Positions 45,506 to 55,229 of a stretch of DNA of 64,000 nt are shown here, in pieces. The DNA is taken from NCBI GenBank assembly GCA_001414325.1, contig LLKB01000001.1, forward strand, positions 997,699 through 1,061,698, in the 5' to 3' direction. Every line of letters begins with the position of its first letter. Positions within the stretch are counted from its first letter, which is position 1. Origin of the DNA: Butyribacter intestini. GTDB lineage: Bacteria > Bacillota > Clostridia > Lachnospirales > Lachnospiraceae. Below the pieces are notes generated by a model. It ran no database searches. It saw only the letters and a program-made list of their open reading frames with translations, and was not told the DNA's origin. The position numbers were made by a program, and so were the translations under genes.

Positions 45506-47842
45506 CTATATGATACGGTGGTCAATCTCTTTCCACTCAGGATCAATCATCCCCATAAGGATTTTTTCAGGTGTGAACGGAACTGTTCTGTGCCACACTC
45601 CGGTTGCCCTGTATATTGCGTGTGCAAGAGCCGGTGCAGGGGTATTTATAACTATCTCTCCTATCGACTTTACACCGAAAGGTCCTGACGGTTCATAGCT
45701 TGTTTCAAACTCAACATTTATATTTCCTACATCAAGTCTTGTTGGAATTTTATACTGCATAAGGCTGTTCTCGGCAATCTTTCCCTCTGCACTGTATGTG
45801 ACATTTTCATAGAGTGCCATGCCTATCCCCTGTCCTATACCGCCCTCTGTCTGAACTCTTGCAAGGTTTGGATTTACCGGTATTCCGCAGTCGACAACCG
45901 CCTGATAATCAAGTATCTTTACGCTTCCTGTTTCTTTGTCAAGCTCTATCTCAACCATTCCGACCATATACGGCGGCGGTGATACAGGTGATGAATATGT
46001 CTCGGTCACATCGACAGGGATATTATTGTTTACCTGTGATTTTGTAGCAATATCCGCAAGGCTGACCGATTTTTCATATTCCGTCATATACACTTTCTCG
46101 CCATCAAAATCTACATCTTCAGAAGAACAGCCGAGAAGCCCTGCACCTATCTTCATTATGTTTTCACGAAGTTTTAAAGCGGCATTTTGTGTAGCCATTC
46201 CCGTGATGTAAGTTGTTGATGAAGCATAAGAACCTGAATCATAAGGTGATGCGTCTGTGTCTGCACCAAAAACGGAAATTTTATCTGCATCACAGTCTAG
46301 GACTTCTGCTGCCATCTGCGAAAGAATGGTATCACAGCCTGTTCCCATGTCAGCCGCACCTATCATCATATTATATGTTCCATCGTCTGAAAGTTTTAAT
46401 GTACATGAACCCACATCAACATTTGAGATGCACGAACCCTGCATCGCAAGTGCCATTCCTGCTGCCCTGACTTTGCCGTTTCCCATATCCCTGACCGGAT
46501 ATTTCTCAGCCCAGTTGAAATTTGCGGCACAATGCTCTATACACCTATCCAATGCACAGGCATTCGCTGTCTCACCAAAGTATGCAGGCATGAACATTCC
46601 CTCTCTTACAATGTTTTTCATCCTTATCTCAACCGGATCTATATGAAGTTTTTCCGCAAGTTCATTTACAGCAGATTCGAGTGCAAAAATTCCCTGTGTT
46701 GCCCCGTATCCTCTATATGCTCCTGCTGCCTGAACATTCGTGTAGACAACATCACATGAAAATTTTGTCGCTTCACATCCGCCCGTATAAAGCGGCAGTG
46801 ATTTGTGGCCTGAAAGTCCAACGGTCGTTGTGCTGTGTTCACCGTATGCTCCTCCGTTTGACAGCGTATAAAGGTCTATCGCTCTTATCCTGCCGTCTTT
46901 CATTGCACCAAGACGAACCGTCACTTCCATTTCATGGCGGGGTGAAGATATTATCTGACATTCATTTCTGCTGTAAATAAGTTTGCTCGGCTTTTTTGTC
47001 ATCCATGTAACAAAAGCCGGATAGACTTCACATACGGCTGTCTGTTTTGCCCCAAAACCTCCGCCTATGCGTGGTTTTTCCGCACGCACCATCGATTTTG
47101 GAATATCGAGTGCATTTGCAAGTATTCTTCTGATATGAAAAACTATCTGCGTTGAACTTATGCAATGAAGTCTGCCATATCTGTCAATCTCACAGTACGC
47201 CCTTATCGTTTCCATGTAAGCCTGCTGTGCCGCCTTTATATGCCAGGTATGCTCTATTATCTCCTCACAGTCATTAAATACTGCATTTACATCACCATGT
47301 TCATCTTCCTCATGGTGTATAAGATTTCTCTTAACATCACCCGTATTGCCATATGACATCCAGTTATCCTCCGGATGCACAAGTATGGGATTGTCAAGTG
47401 CCTTGTGAAAATCAAGTACAGGTTCGAGTACCTGATATTTTACTTTTATAAGTTTTAATGCTTTATCAACAGCTTTCTCACTCTCACCCGCAACTATCGC
47501 AACAGGATCACCTACACTTCTCACCCTTCTGTCAAGTATAAGCCTGTCATACGGTGACGGCTCCGGAAAAGTCTGGCCTGCAATGCTGAAACGCTTGTCA
47601 GGAACATCTTTCCATGTATAAACAGCTTCTATCCCCGATACTTTCATTGCAATATCAGTGTTTATATCCTCAACTAAGGCATGAGCATGAGGGCTTCTGA
47701 GAAGCTTTACCACAAGGCAGTCCGATGGTGTTATGTCATCGGTAAATACCGGCTTTCCAAGGAGAAGCTGTGATGAGTCTTTCTTTGGAATACTTTTTCC
47801 TACTGCATGATAATCTTTTCTTTCACGGTTAAATTCACTCAT
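45506..47842 (-). CDS. xdhA: xanthine-dehydrogenase-type molybdenum-binding subunit
   Basis: The 778-residue large subunit has the molybdenum hydroxylase motifs GGGFGAKQ (about 260), AAGAYRGYGATQG (about 374), AMQGSCISNVDVGS...GAADMGTGCDTILSQMAAE and the C-terminal GPFGVKSIGEIVINTPAPALAHA holding the general-base glutamate (about 728). It hydroxylates a purine or related N-heterocycle at the Mo centre. In this locus a labile selenium ligand on Mo is expected from the neighbouring maturation genes. The start at 47842 has AGGAG seven bases upstream and overlaps the 2Fe-2S gene by eight bases, so translation is coupled. Substrate is inferred only from the purine permease in the same cluster. Confidence 0.93.
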   Translation of the reverse strand: MSEFNRERKDYHAVGKSIPKKDSSQLLLGKPVFTDDITPSDCLVVKLLRSPHAHALVEDINTDIAMKVSGIEAVYTWKDVPDKRFSIAGQTFPEPSPYDRLILDRRVRSVGDPVAIVAGESEKAVDKALKLIKVKYQVLEPVLDFHKALDNPILVHPEDNWMSYGNTGDVKRNLIHHEEDEHGDVNAVFNDCEEIIEHTWHIKAAQQAYMETIRAYCEIDRYGRLHCISSTQIVFHIRRILANALDIPKSMVRAEKPRIGGGFGAKQTAVCEVYPAFVTWMTKKPSKLIYSRNECQIISSPRHEMEVTVRLGAMKDGRIRAIDLYTLSNGGAYGEHSTTTVGLSGHKSLPLYTGGCEATKFSCDVVYTNVQAAGAYRGYGATQGIFALESAVNELAEKLHIDPVEIRMKNIVREGMFMPAYFGETANACALDRCIEHCAANFNWAEKYPVRDMGNGKVRAAGMALAMQGSCISNVDVGSCTLKLSDDGTYNMMIGAADMGTGCDTILSQMAAEVLDCDADKISVFGADTDASPYDSGSYASSTTYITGMATQNAALKLRENIMKIGAGLLGCSSEDVDFDGEKVYMTEYEKSVSLADIATKSQVNNNIPVDVTETYSSPVSPPPYMVGMVEIELDKETGSVKILDYQAVVDCGIPVNPNLARVQTEGGIGQGIGMALYENVTYSAEGKIAENSLMQYKIPTRLDVGNINVEFETSYEPSGPFGVKSIGEIVINTPAPALAHAIYRATGVWHRTVPFTPEKILMGMIDPEWKEIDHRII

Positions 47843-48356
47843 TCTTCCACTCCTTTCCGATGTCTGCCCCAAAAACTTCTGCTTCAAGCTGCATAGGTGC
47901 ATTTTCCTTTTTGCTGTTCAGATAATTCCTGAGTGAACGAAGCTGGCTCTGATACCCCGTGCAGCGGCACAGATTGCCCGAAAGATACTCAAGTATCTCC
48001 TCGTCAGTCGGATCAGGATTTTCACGGAGAAGTGCCACTATATTAACTATATATCCCGGATTGCAAAAACCGCACTGGTCAGCACCCTGCATTGCAAAAT
48101 AACCGGTAAATTTTTTAGCTTCTTCCTCCAGTCCTTCAAGTGTATCAACGCATCTTCCGTCTGCCCTGCCGACAGGAATACTGCACGAAAGCATCGGCTT
48201 TCCATCCATAAGCACCGTGCAAAGACCACAGTTTCCTGTTTCACATCCTCTCTTTACCGAATAACATTTATGTTTCCTGCAAAAATCTATAAGAAGCATA
48301 TCTGCGTCTACGGTATCTTTTATCATTTTTCCATTTAATGTAATCTTTACTTCCAT
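47835..48356 (-). CDS. xdhC: xanthine-dehydrogenase-type 2Fe-2S subunit
   Basis: The 173-residue small subunit carries two [2Fe-2S] clusters: CYSVKRGCETGNCGLCTVLMDGKPMLSC in the plant-ferredoxin domain (quoted cysteines at about 38-68) and QCGFCNPGYI...NLCRCTGY in the helical domain. It passes electrons from the Mo site to FAD. The start ATG at 48356 overlaps the stop TGA of the FAD subunit gene and is preceded by AGGAGG; a longer frame to 48425 runs inside that gene. The C-terminal 25 residues beyond the second cluster are an unusual short tail. Symbol follows the E. coli XdhABC subunit usage, not the maturation factor. Confidence 0.94.
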   Translation of the reverse strand: MEVKITLNGKMIKDTVDADMLLIDFCRKHKCYSVKRGCETGNCGLCTVLMDGKPMLSCSIPVGRADGRCVDTLEGLEEEAKKFTGYFAMQGADQCGFCNPGYIVNIVALLRENPDPTDEEILEYLSGNLCRCTGYQSQLRSLRNYLNSKKENAPMQLEAEVFGADIGKEWKNE

Positions 48357-49165
48357 CAGCAGATTTCCTCCTTTTCGTTTTCTGATACTATCGTCTTTAA
48401 TGCCCTTTTTACAAGAACATTGCATATTATCTTTCTATACTCGGCACTGGCACGCATATTGCTGCCAAAACGGATATTTTTTGCCACATAATCTGCAAAT
48501 CTTTCAATATTTTCATCTGTAGTTACAGATAATATATTTTCACTGTCATATACAGGCTCAGCCATATATGGAGTTGCCCCGATAACAGCCATAGTACCTC
48601 TTTTTCCTTTTGAAACGGCACAGGTAAGCACCGGAAAATCTGTTGACTGGTTTCTCTGGCTCAGATAAACTACCTTTTCGGTTTCCTTTGGCACAATTAC
48701 TGACACAAGTATATCTCTCACCGTGCGTGGCAGCTTTACAAAATCGTCAAGTTCCATGATACCCTCATGGAAAAGCTCCACTTTAGCACCAAGTGCCCTA
48801 AATATCGTCATAACATCTGAAAAGCCATACCGCCCCCATATACTTCCGCCGACCGTTGCAACATTTCTAAACTGGACACCGACTATATCTTTTACGGAAT
48901 TGGCAAAGGCATTATCCGTATATTTATTTAATGATTCATTTGTCTCTATGTCCCTTAATGATACATATGCACCTATACGAAACTCGTTTTCATTTTCTTC
49001 TATGCCGTCAAGCCCCAGTTCACAGAGGTCTATCGCTGTTCCAAGAGTCGTATTTTTCATCTTTGTCCAAAGCATTCCGCCGACAATGAAATTTTGTCTT
49101 TTCTGGTAGAGTTCATATGCTTCTTCGAGGCTTTTTGCCCTTATATACTGATTATAATAGAACAT
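48356..49165 (-). CDS. xdhB: xanthine-dehydrogenase-type FAD-binding subunit
   Basis: The 269-residue subunit shows the FAD_binding_5 start (YNQYIRAKSLEEAYELYQKRQNFIVGGM), the FAD loop FRNVATVGGSIWGRYGFSD at about 110, and the CO-dehydrogenase flavoprotein C-terminal domain. The usual G-G-T-D/N-L pyrophosphate loop at about residue 32 is replaced by GGMLW, which is seen in the Se-dependent hydroxylase group. It takes electrons from the iron-sulfur subunit to NAD+ or another acceptor. First of the three structural genes; ends overlapping the 2Fe-2S subunit start. Confidence 0.92.
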   Translation of the reverse strand: MFYYNQYIRAKSLEEAYELYQKRQNFIVGGMLWTKMKNTTLGTAIDLCELGLDGIEENENEFRIGAYVSLRDIETNESLNKYTDNAFANSVKDIVGVQFRNVATVGGSIWGRYGFSDVMTIFRALGAKVELFHEGIMELDDFVKLPRTVRDILVSVIVPKETEKVVYLSQRNQSTDFPVLTCAVSKGKRGTMAVIGATPYMAEPVYDSENILSVTTDENIERFADYVAKNIRFGSNMRASAEYRKIICNVLVKRALKTIVSENEKEEIC

Positions 49166-49195
49166 ATCTCTTTCCTTTCTCTTATGATTTTAGTG

Positions 49196-49450
49196 TTAAA
49201 ACAAATCCAGTTCATATACCGCATCCCACTGAATTTTTTCTTTCTGCATAAAGTTTATTGTCTCATTTCTCATATCAGGCTCTGTCTTCCAAGCAAGACC
49301 ACACCCTGCCGATATTTTTGACGGCAGCGGTATTATCCTGCCGTAAATATTTTCACTCTTTGCCCTGCTCTCCATTTCCATCGCAGCAGTTGTATTTTTG
49401 AATGAAATCACAAGCTGTGTATGTCTCTCTCTCTTACAATTTTCGTACAT
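49196..49450 (-). CDS. DUF3343 (putative Se/S carrier-like) protein
   Basis: An 84-residue protein reading HTQLVISFKNTTAAMEMESRAK...GRIIPLPSKISAGCGLAWKTEP, the typical DUF3343 pattern with one conserved cysteine in AGCGLAW. It is known by context as a frequent companion of selenium and sulfur trafficking genes and is sometimes annotated as putative Se/S carrier. Here it sits between YedF (four bases away) and the hydroxylase subunits, supporting a role in selenium delivery. No strong ribosome binding site is visible, so it may be translationally coupled to yedF. Confidence 0.82.
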   Translation of the reverse strand: MYENCKRERHTQLVISFKNTTAAMEMESRAKSENIYGRIIPLPSKISAGCGLAWKTEPDMRNETINFMQKEKIQWDAVYELDLF

Positions 49451-49454
49451 AATA

Positions 49455-50126
49455 TTATGGGCAGACTATAAGTGATGCTTCCGTCATTTTTTTAGTAATT
49501 TCATACATATTTGTGGCTTCGCCGACACAGAGCTTTTCGGTAAGTCCGTAATAATTTAGACAAGTACCACAGGTAAATATCTTTACACCTTTTTCCTCTA
49601 AAGCCTTTAAATCTTCTATCGACTCAGAGCCTTCACTTGTAATCTTTGCACCGCCGTTATAAAAAAGCATTGTCTGTGGCAATTCGTCCTGCTGCGAAAG
49701 TGCATAGATAAAGCCTTTGATAAGCACCTTTCCAAGTTCGTTATCACCATCACCCATAAATTCAGACTTTATTACTACAACTTTTTCACCGCTGTTTTTA
49801 ATATTGCATGAAACCATATCATCCGCACCTGTCTTTATGGAATTTGCTTTAGCCTCGGATGTTGCTTTAGCATTTGTTACTGACATTTTATTGTCATTTA
49901 TTTTATCAATATCCTCCACGGTTATCTTTACACTGTACCCGGAATTTATCTTGCTGTCTGAAACTGCAAATCCCATCTGTGAAGCCATCTTTTTAAGATT
50001 TTCAACGGCAATCTCATTATCAACAAGAGTCTCAACCGTATCCGGTTTTTCAAGTTTCTCAATCGCTTTTTTTGTCTTAACTACCGGTATCGGACAGGTA
50101 TCACCTATTGCATTTATTGTTATCAT
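49455..50126 (-). CDS. yedF: YedF-type sulfurtransferase-like selenium metabolism protein
   Basis: The 223-residue protein has an N-terminal TusA-like domain (INAIGDTCPIPVVKTKKAIEKL, with the CPxP cysteine at about 10), a variable linker at about 75-115, and a C-terminal DsrE-like domain ending TCGTCLNYYGLTEKLCVGEATNMYEI. This two-domain form is annotated 'sulfurtransferase-like selenium metabolism protein YedF' and occurs beside selD. The CPxP and CGTC cysteines could carry persulfide or perselenide. The start at 50126 has AAAGGAG upstream. SelD lies 89 bases upstream in transcription. Confidence 0.9.
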   Translation of the reverse strand: MITINAIGDTCPIPVVKTKKAIEKLEKPDTVETLVDNEIAVENLKKMASQMGFAVSDSKINSGYSVKITVEDIDKINDNKMSVTNAKATSEAKANSIKTGADDMVSCNIKNSGEKVVVIKSEFMGDGDNELGKVLIKGFIYALSQQDELPQTMLFYNGGAKITSEGSESIEDLKALEEKGVKIFTCGTCLNYYGLTEKLCVGEATNMYEITKKMTEASLIVCP

Positions 50127-50215
50127 AATAACTTTTTTCTCCTTTACTTTATATCCATAGTATATGTTATATTCACACAATTAATACAACATATAATTAG
50201 TTTCGCAATCTCCTG

Positions 50216-51241
50216 TTACTTTATATAGATATTTTTTTCTTTTTTTTGCGTAAAATGACCAACTATCGCCGCCGGAAGTCCCTCATTTTTTAATTCTTTT
50301 AAAAATGGCAGTGCATCTTCTTTCTTTACGGCAAATAAAAGTCCACCCGATGTCTGCGGATCAAATAACAGCTCTTCCATCGCAAATGTTATGTTTTCTG
50401 AAAAATCCACATTATCTGCGACATGATTTCTGTTTCGCTGTGCTGCTGCCGTGAGCAGAAATTCTTCGGCATAATGAAGTGCACCTTTTATAACAGGTAT
50501 GGATATTGAGTCAATCTCCGCCGATACATTGTTATTTATCATCTCGTTTAAATGACCTAAAAATCCAAATCCTGTCACATCAGTGCAGGCATGGATTTCA
50601 TAATTTCTGCTTATCTCAGACGCTTTTTTATTGAGTGTAGTCATCGACTCTATTGCTTCATCAAGTGAACCTTTAAAAGCCTGTCCGACACGCTGTGCAT
50701 TGCACACAAGCCCTACACCGAGTTTTTTTGTAAGTATAAGTATGTCAGCCGGTTCTGCCTTATTATTTTCATATATTTTGTCAGGATTTACAAGTCCCAT
50801 AACAGACAGACCGTATTTTACACTGTCATCGGCTATGGAATGACCTCCTGCAAGTGTGGCACCTGCTTCATTCACCTTTTTTGCACCGCCCTGCATTATC
50901 TTTCCAAGAATGTTTAAGTCCATCTTTTCAGGAAAACAGACTATATTTAGTGCAGTCTTTACCTCACCGCCCATCGCATATACATCACTTAATGCATTTG
51001 CCGCCGCTATCTGTCCAAAAATATACGGATCGTCGACCATCGGTGGAAAAAAATCGAGTGTCTGAACAATTGCCATATCGTCTGATATTCTATATACTGC
51101 CGCATCGTCACTGCTGTCATAACCGACAAGAAGTGAAATATCTTTCTCACCTTTAGGTATTTTTGAAAGTATATGTTTCAATACATCTGCTCCAAGTTTT
51201 GCGGTACATCCACCGCCTTTACAAAAAACTATATCTTCCAT
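50216..51241 (-). CDS. selD: selenide, water dikinase
   Basis: Makes selenophosphate from selenide and ATP. The 341-residue protein has the N-terminal glycine-rich loop [11 protein letters not shown], where the Cys and Lys match E. coli Cys17 and Lys20, then [66 protein letters not shown] and the C-terminal [13 protein letters not shown]. The protein is the Cys form, not the selenocysteine form found in many Clostridia. There is no selA, selB or tRNA-Sec gene in the window; the neighbours point to the labile-selenium cofactor use of selenophosphate. It follows the desulfurase gene by six bases. Confidence 0.96.
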   Translation of the reverse strand: MEDIVFCKGGGCTAKLGADVLKHILSKIPKGEKDISLLVGYDSSDDAAVYRISDDMAIVQTLDFFPPMVDDPYIFGQIAAANALSDVYAMGGEVKTALNIVCFPEKMDLNILGKIMQGGAKKVNEAGATLAGGHSIADDSVKYGLSVMGLVNPDKIYENNKAEPADILILTKKLGVGLVCNAQRVGQAFKGSLDEAIESMTTLNKKASEISRNYEIHACTDVTGFGFLGHLNEMINNNVSAEIDSISIPVIKGALHYAEEFLLTAAAQRNRNHVADNVDFSENITFAMEELLFDPQTSGGLLFAVKKEDALPFLKELKNEGLPAAIVGHFTQKKEKNIYIK

Positions 51242-51247
51242 GATAAA

Positions 51248-52399
51248 TTATATGTCCACCACCTTTTTAGCAATTTCTTTTACTGCATCTGCCGCCGCCG
51301 TCACTTCTTCCTCTGTATTATAATACGAAAAACTAAATCTTACCATACCCTGTGTTTTTGTGCCAAAATATTCGTGCATAAGCGGAGCACAATGAATCCC
51401 TGCTCTGGTGACTATTCCAAATTCATCTTCAAGGAGCATACTTATCTCTGAAGAATCTGCCGTTCCTATATTTAATGAAACTATCGGACAGCGGACTCTA
51501 TCCTGTCTGAAATCACCATAGACTTTTACGCCTTTTACCCTGCTTATACCCGAATAAAATATCTGCATAAGTCTGTTTTCTTTATTGTATATCTTATCAA
51601 TTCCAACAGTGTTTATCTCCTTTACAGCGGCAAGAAGCCCTGCTATCCCGTGGCTGTTTAATGTCCCTGCTTCAAGCAGTTCAGGAAGTTCCTCAGGCTG
51701 TTGTCTTAAAAAACTTTTTATGCCTGTCCCACCGCTTTTTAAAGGTCTTATATCTATACCGTTTCTTATATAAAACCCGCCTGTCCCCTGCGGTCCCATA
51801 AGACTTTTATGTCCTGTAAAACAGAGTATGTCTATATTCATATCCCTAACATTTATAGGCAGTACACCTGCAGTCTGTGATGCGTCCACTATAAAAAGAA
51901 GATTATGTTTTTTTGCAATCTCTCCAATCTTTTTTATATCGACAACATTCCCCGTAAGGTTGGATGCGTGAGTACAGATGATTGCTTTTGTAGCTTTTGT
52001 TATCATATCTTCTATACCAGAGGCATCAACAATCCCATTACCACTGCACGATACAATGTCTGCCTTAACTCCTCTTTCACCGGCATAATAAAGAGGTCTT
52101 AACACTGAATTATGTTCAAGGTTTGTGGTAATAACCGTGTCACCCTCATTAAAAAGTCCATGAATAACGGTATTTAATGCCTCGGTCGCATTTGATGTAA
52201 ATATAAGACCTGAGACATTGTCACCGCCAAAAAATTCAGTAAGGCACTTTCTTGTTTCAAATATACACCTTGATGCTTCAAGTGATGTCTCTCCATACCC
52301 CCTGCCTGAATTTCCATAATTTTTCATTGCGTGCATAACAGCATCATATACAGCTTGCGGTTTGTAAAGTGTAGTCGCCGCATTATCAAGATATATCAC
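51248..52399 (-). CDS. cysteine desulfurase-like PLP enzyme of the EF2568 type
   Basis: A 383-residue class V aminotransferase-fold enzyme: IYLDNAATTLYKP at the start, NATEALNTVIHGL, the PLP aspartate and His in VDASQTAGVLPI, the PLP lysine in CFTGHKSLMGPQGTGG (about 203) and the catalytic cysteine in RAGIHCAPLMHEYFGT (about 335). This form, annotated as a cysteine desulfurase family protein after the Enterococcus faecalis EF2568 locus, travels with selD and yqeB. It could release sulfur or selenium from (seleno)cysteine. A GTG start behind GGGGGA is used. It is adjacent to selD. Confidence 0.92.
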   Translation of the reverse strand: MIYLDNAATTLYKPQAVYDAVMHAMKNYGNSGRGYGETSLEASRCIFETRKCLTEFFGGDNVSGLIFTSNATEALNTVIHGLFNEGDTVITTNLEHNSVLRPLYYAGERGVKADIVSCSGNGIVDASGIEDMITKATKAIICTHASNLTGNVVDIKKIGEIAKKHNLLFIVDASQTAGVLPINVRDMNIDILCFTGHKSLMGPQGTGGFYIRNGIDIRPLKSGGTGIKSFLRQQPEELPELLEAGTLNSHGIAGLLAAVKEINTVGIDKIYNKENRLMQIFYSGISRVKGVKVYGDFRQDRVRCPIVSLNIGTADSSEISMLLEDEFGIVTRAGIHCAPLMHEYFGTKTQGMVRFSFSYYNTEEEVTAAADAVKEIAKKVVDI

Positions 52400-52464
52400 T
52401 AATATATTCCCCCTGACATGATATCAGCAACAGAAATCATCTTCAATTTATTTAAGAAATGCAA

Positions 52465-52477
52465 GGCTGAACTGTTA
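52465..52477 (-). repeat. TAACAGTTCAGCC element, stop-codon copy in modC
   Basis: The element begins with the TAA stop of modC (52477-52475) and continues CAGTTCAGCC, then TTGCATTTCTTAAATAAA, matching the 29949 copy in its flank. Confidence 0.6.
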
Positions 52478-53608
52478 TTTAAGAAGATGTATGTATTCTT
52501 TTGCTACTGTAATTTTTTTAACATTATTTAATAAGTCAATATATTTATCCTGTAATTTATCCGAAAACAACTGATTTTCTTTTGGCTTTATCATTGTAAT
52601 AACCTCACCGTTTTCAAGCTCACAAAGGCAGCAGGTATTATAAAGTTCTTCTGACAGCGAGATACTTTTTATCTTTAAGGTATTTAGCGTATCTTCAAAC
52701 ATTCCTGTTGTTTCAGAATTTATATTTTCGTTTTTAATATATTTTTTCTGATGCGTAAAGGAATGTTTTCCAATATTTATATCATTTTGAAAAATGCAGA
52801 TACTATGATATTTTCCCCAGTCACTTTCTTTTGTTGCCTTAACTTTAAGCGTAACACCCCAGTCAACCGCTTTCACATGACTTTCATCTATCCAGCTTAT
52901 GTTTGAGAAATTCAGACACCCTGCTAGTTTTGCCTGTGCTTTTGTCTCAGGTTTATAATAAAAATATTTTTTATCATATATCCTGCTTACAATTCCATCT
53001 TCCACGGAACATACTTTATCTGCAAATCTGTAGATTTCTTCCCGGTTATGCGAAACAAAAATTATCGGCTTATGAAAATTTTCAAGCATCTCCATAAGTT
53101 CCACTTCCATTTTTCTTTTGATATGTTCATCAAGTGCAGAAAATGGTTCGTCAAGCAATATACACTCCGGGTCTGATGCAAGCATACGAATCATTGCAAC
53201 ACGCTGTTTCTGTCCTCCTGACAATTTTTTAGGATAATTGTCTGCCACTTTTTCAAGCCCATATGCACTAAGCCACTTATCTACAAGTTCATGGTTTTTC
53301 TTTTTCATAACAATATTTATATTTTCTCTTGCCGTCATTGTAGGAAATAAAGCATAATCCTGAAAGAGATAACCTGTTTTTCTAAGTGAAGCTTTTAAAT
53401 TTATCTTTTTTTCCGAGTCAAAAAGGACACGACCGTTCAGTGATATATAACCGCTGTCAGGTGTTGCTATCCCTGCAATACATTTTAATATCATAGTCTT
53501 TCCCGCACCGGATGCACCACTTAGTGCCAGTATATCGTCATCTGTCTGTATATCCGTATTTAATTCAAAATTATCAAGTCTTTTTCTTATCTTTACTATT
53601 AAAGCCAT
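52475..53608 (-). CDS. modC: molybdate ABC transporter ATP-binding protein
   Basis: A 377-residue ABC ATPase with Walker A SGASGAGKTMILK (about 31-43), signature LSGGQKQRVAMIRML (about 128), and Walker B ECILLDEPFSALDEH. The last 150 residues hold a regulatory or TOBE-like extension. It follows modB by 29 bases in the modABC order. The start at 53608 has GAGGA seven bases upstream. Substrate molybdate (or tungstate) is inferred from ModA/ModB similarity and the molybdenum cofactor genes on both sides. Its stop codon is provided by the dispersed 13-mer. Confidence 0.92.
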   Translation of the reverse strand: MALIVKIRKRLDNFELNTDIQTDDDILALSGASGAGKTMILKCIAGIATPDSGYISLNGRVLFDSEKKINLKASLRKTGYLFQDYALFPTMTARENINIVMKKKNHELVDKWLSAYGLEKVADNYPKKLSGGQKQRVAMIRMLASDPECILLDEPFSALDEHIKRKMEVELMEMLENFHKPIIFVSHNREEIYRFADKVCSVEDGIVSRIYDKKYFYYKPETKAQAKLAGCLNFSNISWIDESHVKAVDWGVTLKVKATKESDWGKYHSICIFQNDINIGKHSFTHQKKYIKNENINSETTGMFEDTLNTLKIKSISLSEELYNTCCLCELENGEVITMIKPKENQLFSDKLQDKYIDLLNNVKKITVAKEYIHLLK

Positions 53609-53637
53609 ATCAATCCTCATTCTTGCAGATTTCTTAC

Positions 53638-54306
53638 TTATCTGTCACCCGTAATAAAATTTATAATAACAAGACAGATAAACGAAATTGCCGTTATCAC
53701 AATACACCAGAAACCTGCCGTTTTAAAATCACCACTCTGAATCACCATCGCTATCTGCTGAGATATTGTTGAGGTTTTTCCTGCAATGTTTCCGGCAAGC
53801 ATTGATGTTGCACCGTACTCTCCGAGTGCTCTTGTAAATGTAAGTGTAATCCCCGATAAAATTCCGGGTTTTGCCATTGGCATACGGATTTTAAAGAAAA
53901 TTGTCCACTCACTAAGACCAAGCGTCTGTGCCGCATATATCACATTTTCGTCTACCTGTTCAAATGCCGCTCTGGCATTTCGGTACATAAGAGGAAATGC
54001 AATAACCGTAGCCGCAATGATACAGCCAAGCCATGTATGTATGACATGAATTGAAAGTCCCTTATCTACAAAATTTCCAAAGCTGTGTCTGGTACTAAAT
54101 ATACGGAGCAATATATATCCCGCAACTGTCGGCGGCAGTACAAGAGGCATTGTAAGAATACCATCCCATATACCTCTTGTTCTTCCACGCCTGCTCACGA
54201 CAAACCAAGCTGCCAGTATGCCAAGCACAAAAGATACCAATGAAGCCACAATACCGGTTTTAAGACTTATCCAAAGCGGACTAAAATCAATCTGGGAGTA
54301 ATCCAT
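53638..54306 (-). CDS. modB: molybdate ABC transporter permease
   Basis: A 222-residue permease with five to six membrane segments; the start FSPLWISLKTGIVASLVSFVLG and the strongly conserved TMPLVLPPTVAGYILL are ModB hallmarks. The ATPase-contact loop AAQTLGLSEWTIFFKIRMPMAKPGILSGITLTFTRALGEYGAT holds the EAA motif. The ATG at 54306 has GAGG upstream; an in-frame codon at 54318 overlaps this site. It lies between modA and modC. Confidence 0.95.
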   Translation of the reverse strand: MDYSQIDFSPLWISLKTGIVASLVSFVLGILAAWFVVSRRGRTRGIWDGILTMPLVLPPTVAGYILLRIFSTRHSFGNFVDKGLSIHVIHTWLGCIIAATVIAFPLMYRNARAAFEQVDENVIYAAQTLGLSEWTIFFKIRMPMAKPGILSGITLTFTRALGEYGATSMLAGNIAGKTSTISQQIAMVIQSGDFKTAGFWCIVITAISFICLVIINFITGDR

Positions 54307-54320
54307 AATAAACCTCATTT

Positions 54321-55187
54321 CTAAGACATAGAAAAATGGTATTTTTCAAATAATTTTACAGCCTTTTCTTCGCTCATAAACTTTACAAATTCGTTTGAAG
54401 CATTAAATTCAGCGTCAGATATATCATCACTTTTAAGTGGTGCAACAGGGTAGATAACATCACCTGTAAGGCTGTTTGGAAGTTTTTCTATTATCTCTAA
54501 ATTATCTTCATATCCAAAGGTATCTGAATAATAAACAGTTCCAATCTCGTCTGCACCCTCTGCAACTGCTGCCGCAACAGCACCTACATTTGCACAACTG
54601 TTTATCTCAAGACCTCCCAGTGCATTTGATATATCTGTATCTTTTAAGTCATTAGCCTTTTCCTTATCGCCTGATACCAGATGTGAATTTATCAAAGCCT
54701 TTCTTGTGTACTGTCCTACGGGAACAGTTTCATCTGCAAGTGCCATGTTTTTTGCTTTTGCCATATCTTTAAAACTCTTAACTTTTGTATTACTTCCTTT
54801 CCATGTTACAAGGCACACCTGATTGTTTAAAAGGTCTTTGCGGTTATCCTTATCTGCACTGCCGCCATCATATCCCTTTTCAAGCTCGTCCATCTGCTCT
54901 ACACCTGCCGAAAAGAATATATTGCACTTTGCACCCTCTTTTATCTGTGTCATAAGTGTTCCTGAACTGTCATAATTTGTGTGGAAATTTATATCAGGAT
55001 GCTCTTTGTTGTATTCTTTGCATAGTTCATCCATAACACCGTTAAGACTTTTTGCAGCAAATATGATTATTTCTGTTTTTTTGCTATTCTCGTTTTTCTT
55101 TCCGCAGCCTGCGGGCATCCCTGTAACAAGTGCCGCCATAACACAGCATACGCTTATTTTTTTAATTATCTTCTTAACATTAAGCAT
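54321..55187 (-). CDS. modA: molybdate-binding lipoprotein
   Basis: A 288-residue periplasmic-type binding protein anchored as a lipoprotein: basic start, hydrophobic core and lipobox MPAGC near residue 28. Core motifs IIIFAAKSLNGVMDELCKEY, NYDSSGTLMTQIKEGAKCNIFFSAG and PVGQYTRKALI match ModA; the Ser residues in AAKSL and DSSGT positions bind the oxyanion. First gene of modABC in the direction of transcription. ATG at 55187 preceded by AAAAGAG; the frame upstream (GTG at 55208) overlaps that site. Molybdate over tungstate cannot be decided from the sequence. Confidence 0.94.
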   Translation of the reverse strand: MLNVKKIIKKISVCCVMAALVTGMPAGCGKKNENSKKTEIIIFAAKSLNGVMDELCKEYNKEHPDINFHTNYDSSGTLMTQIKEGAKCNIFFSAGVEQMDELEKGYDGGSADKDNRKDLLNNQVCLVTWKGSNTKVKSFKDMAKAKNMALADETVPVGQYTRKALINSHLVSGDKEKANDLKDTDISNALGGLEINSCANVGAVAAAVAEGADEIGTVYYSDTFGYEDNLEIIEKLPNSLTGDVIYPVAPLKSDDISDAEFNASNEFVKFMSEEKAVKLFEKYHFSMS

Positions 55188-55229
55188 AAAAAACTCTTTT
55201 CTGCACACTCATTTTTTCCTTTAATCAAT

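Noticed and set aside
47853-48424. Longer N-terminal extensions of the hydroxylase subunits (to 47902 and 48425)
   Set aside because: The extensions run inside the neighbouring gene, lack ribosome binding sites and precede normal family starts.
50216-51241. Selenocysteine codon in selD
   Set aside because: Many clostridial SelD proteins have Sec in the N-terminal loop, but here the frame has no internal TGA and the loop has an ordinary Cys codon.
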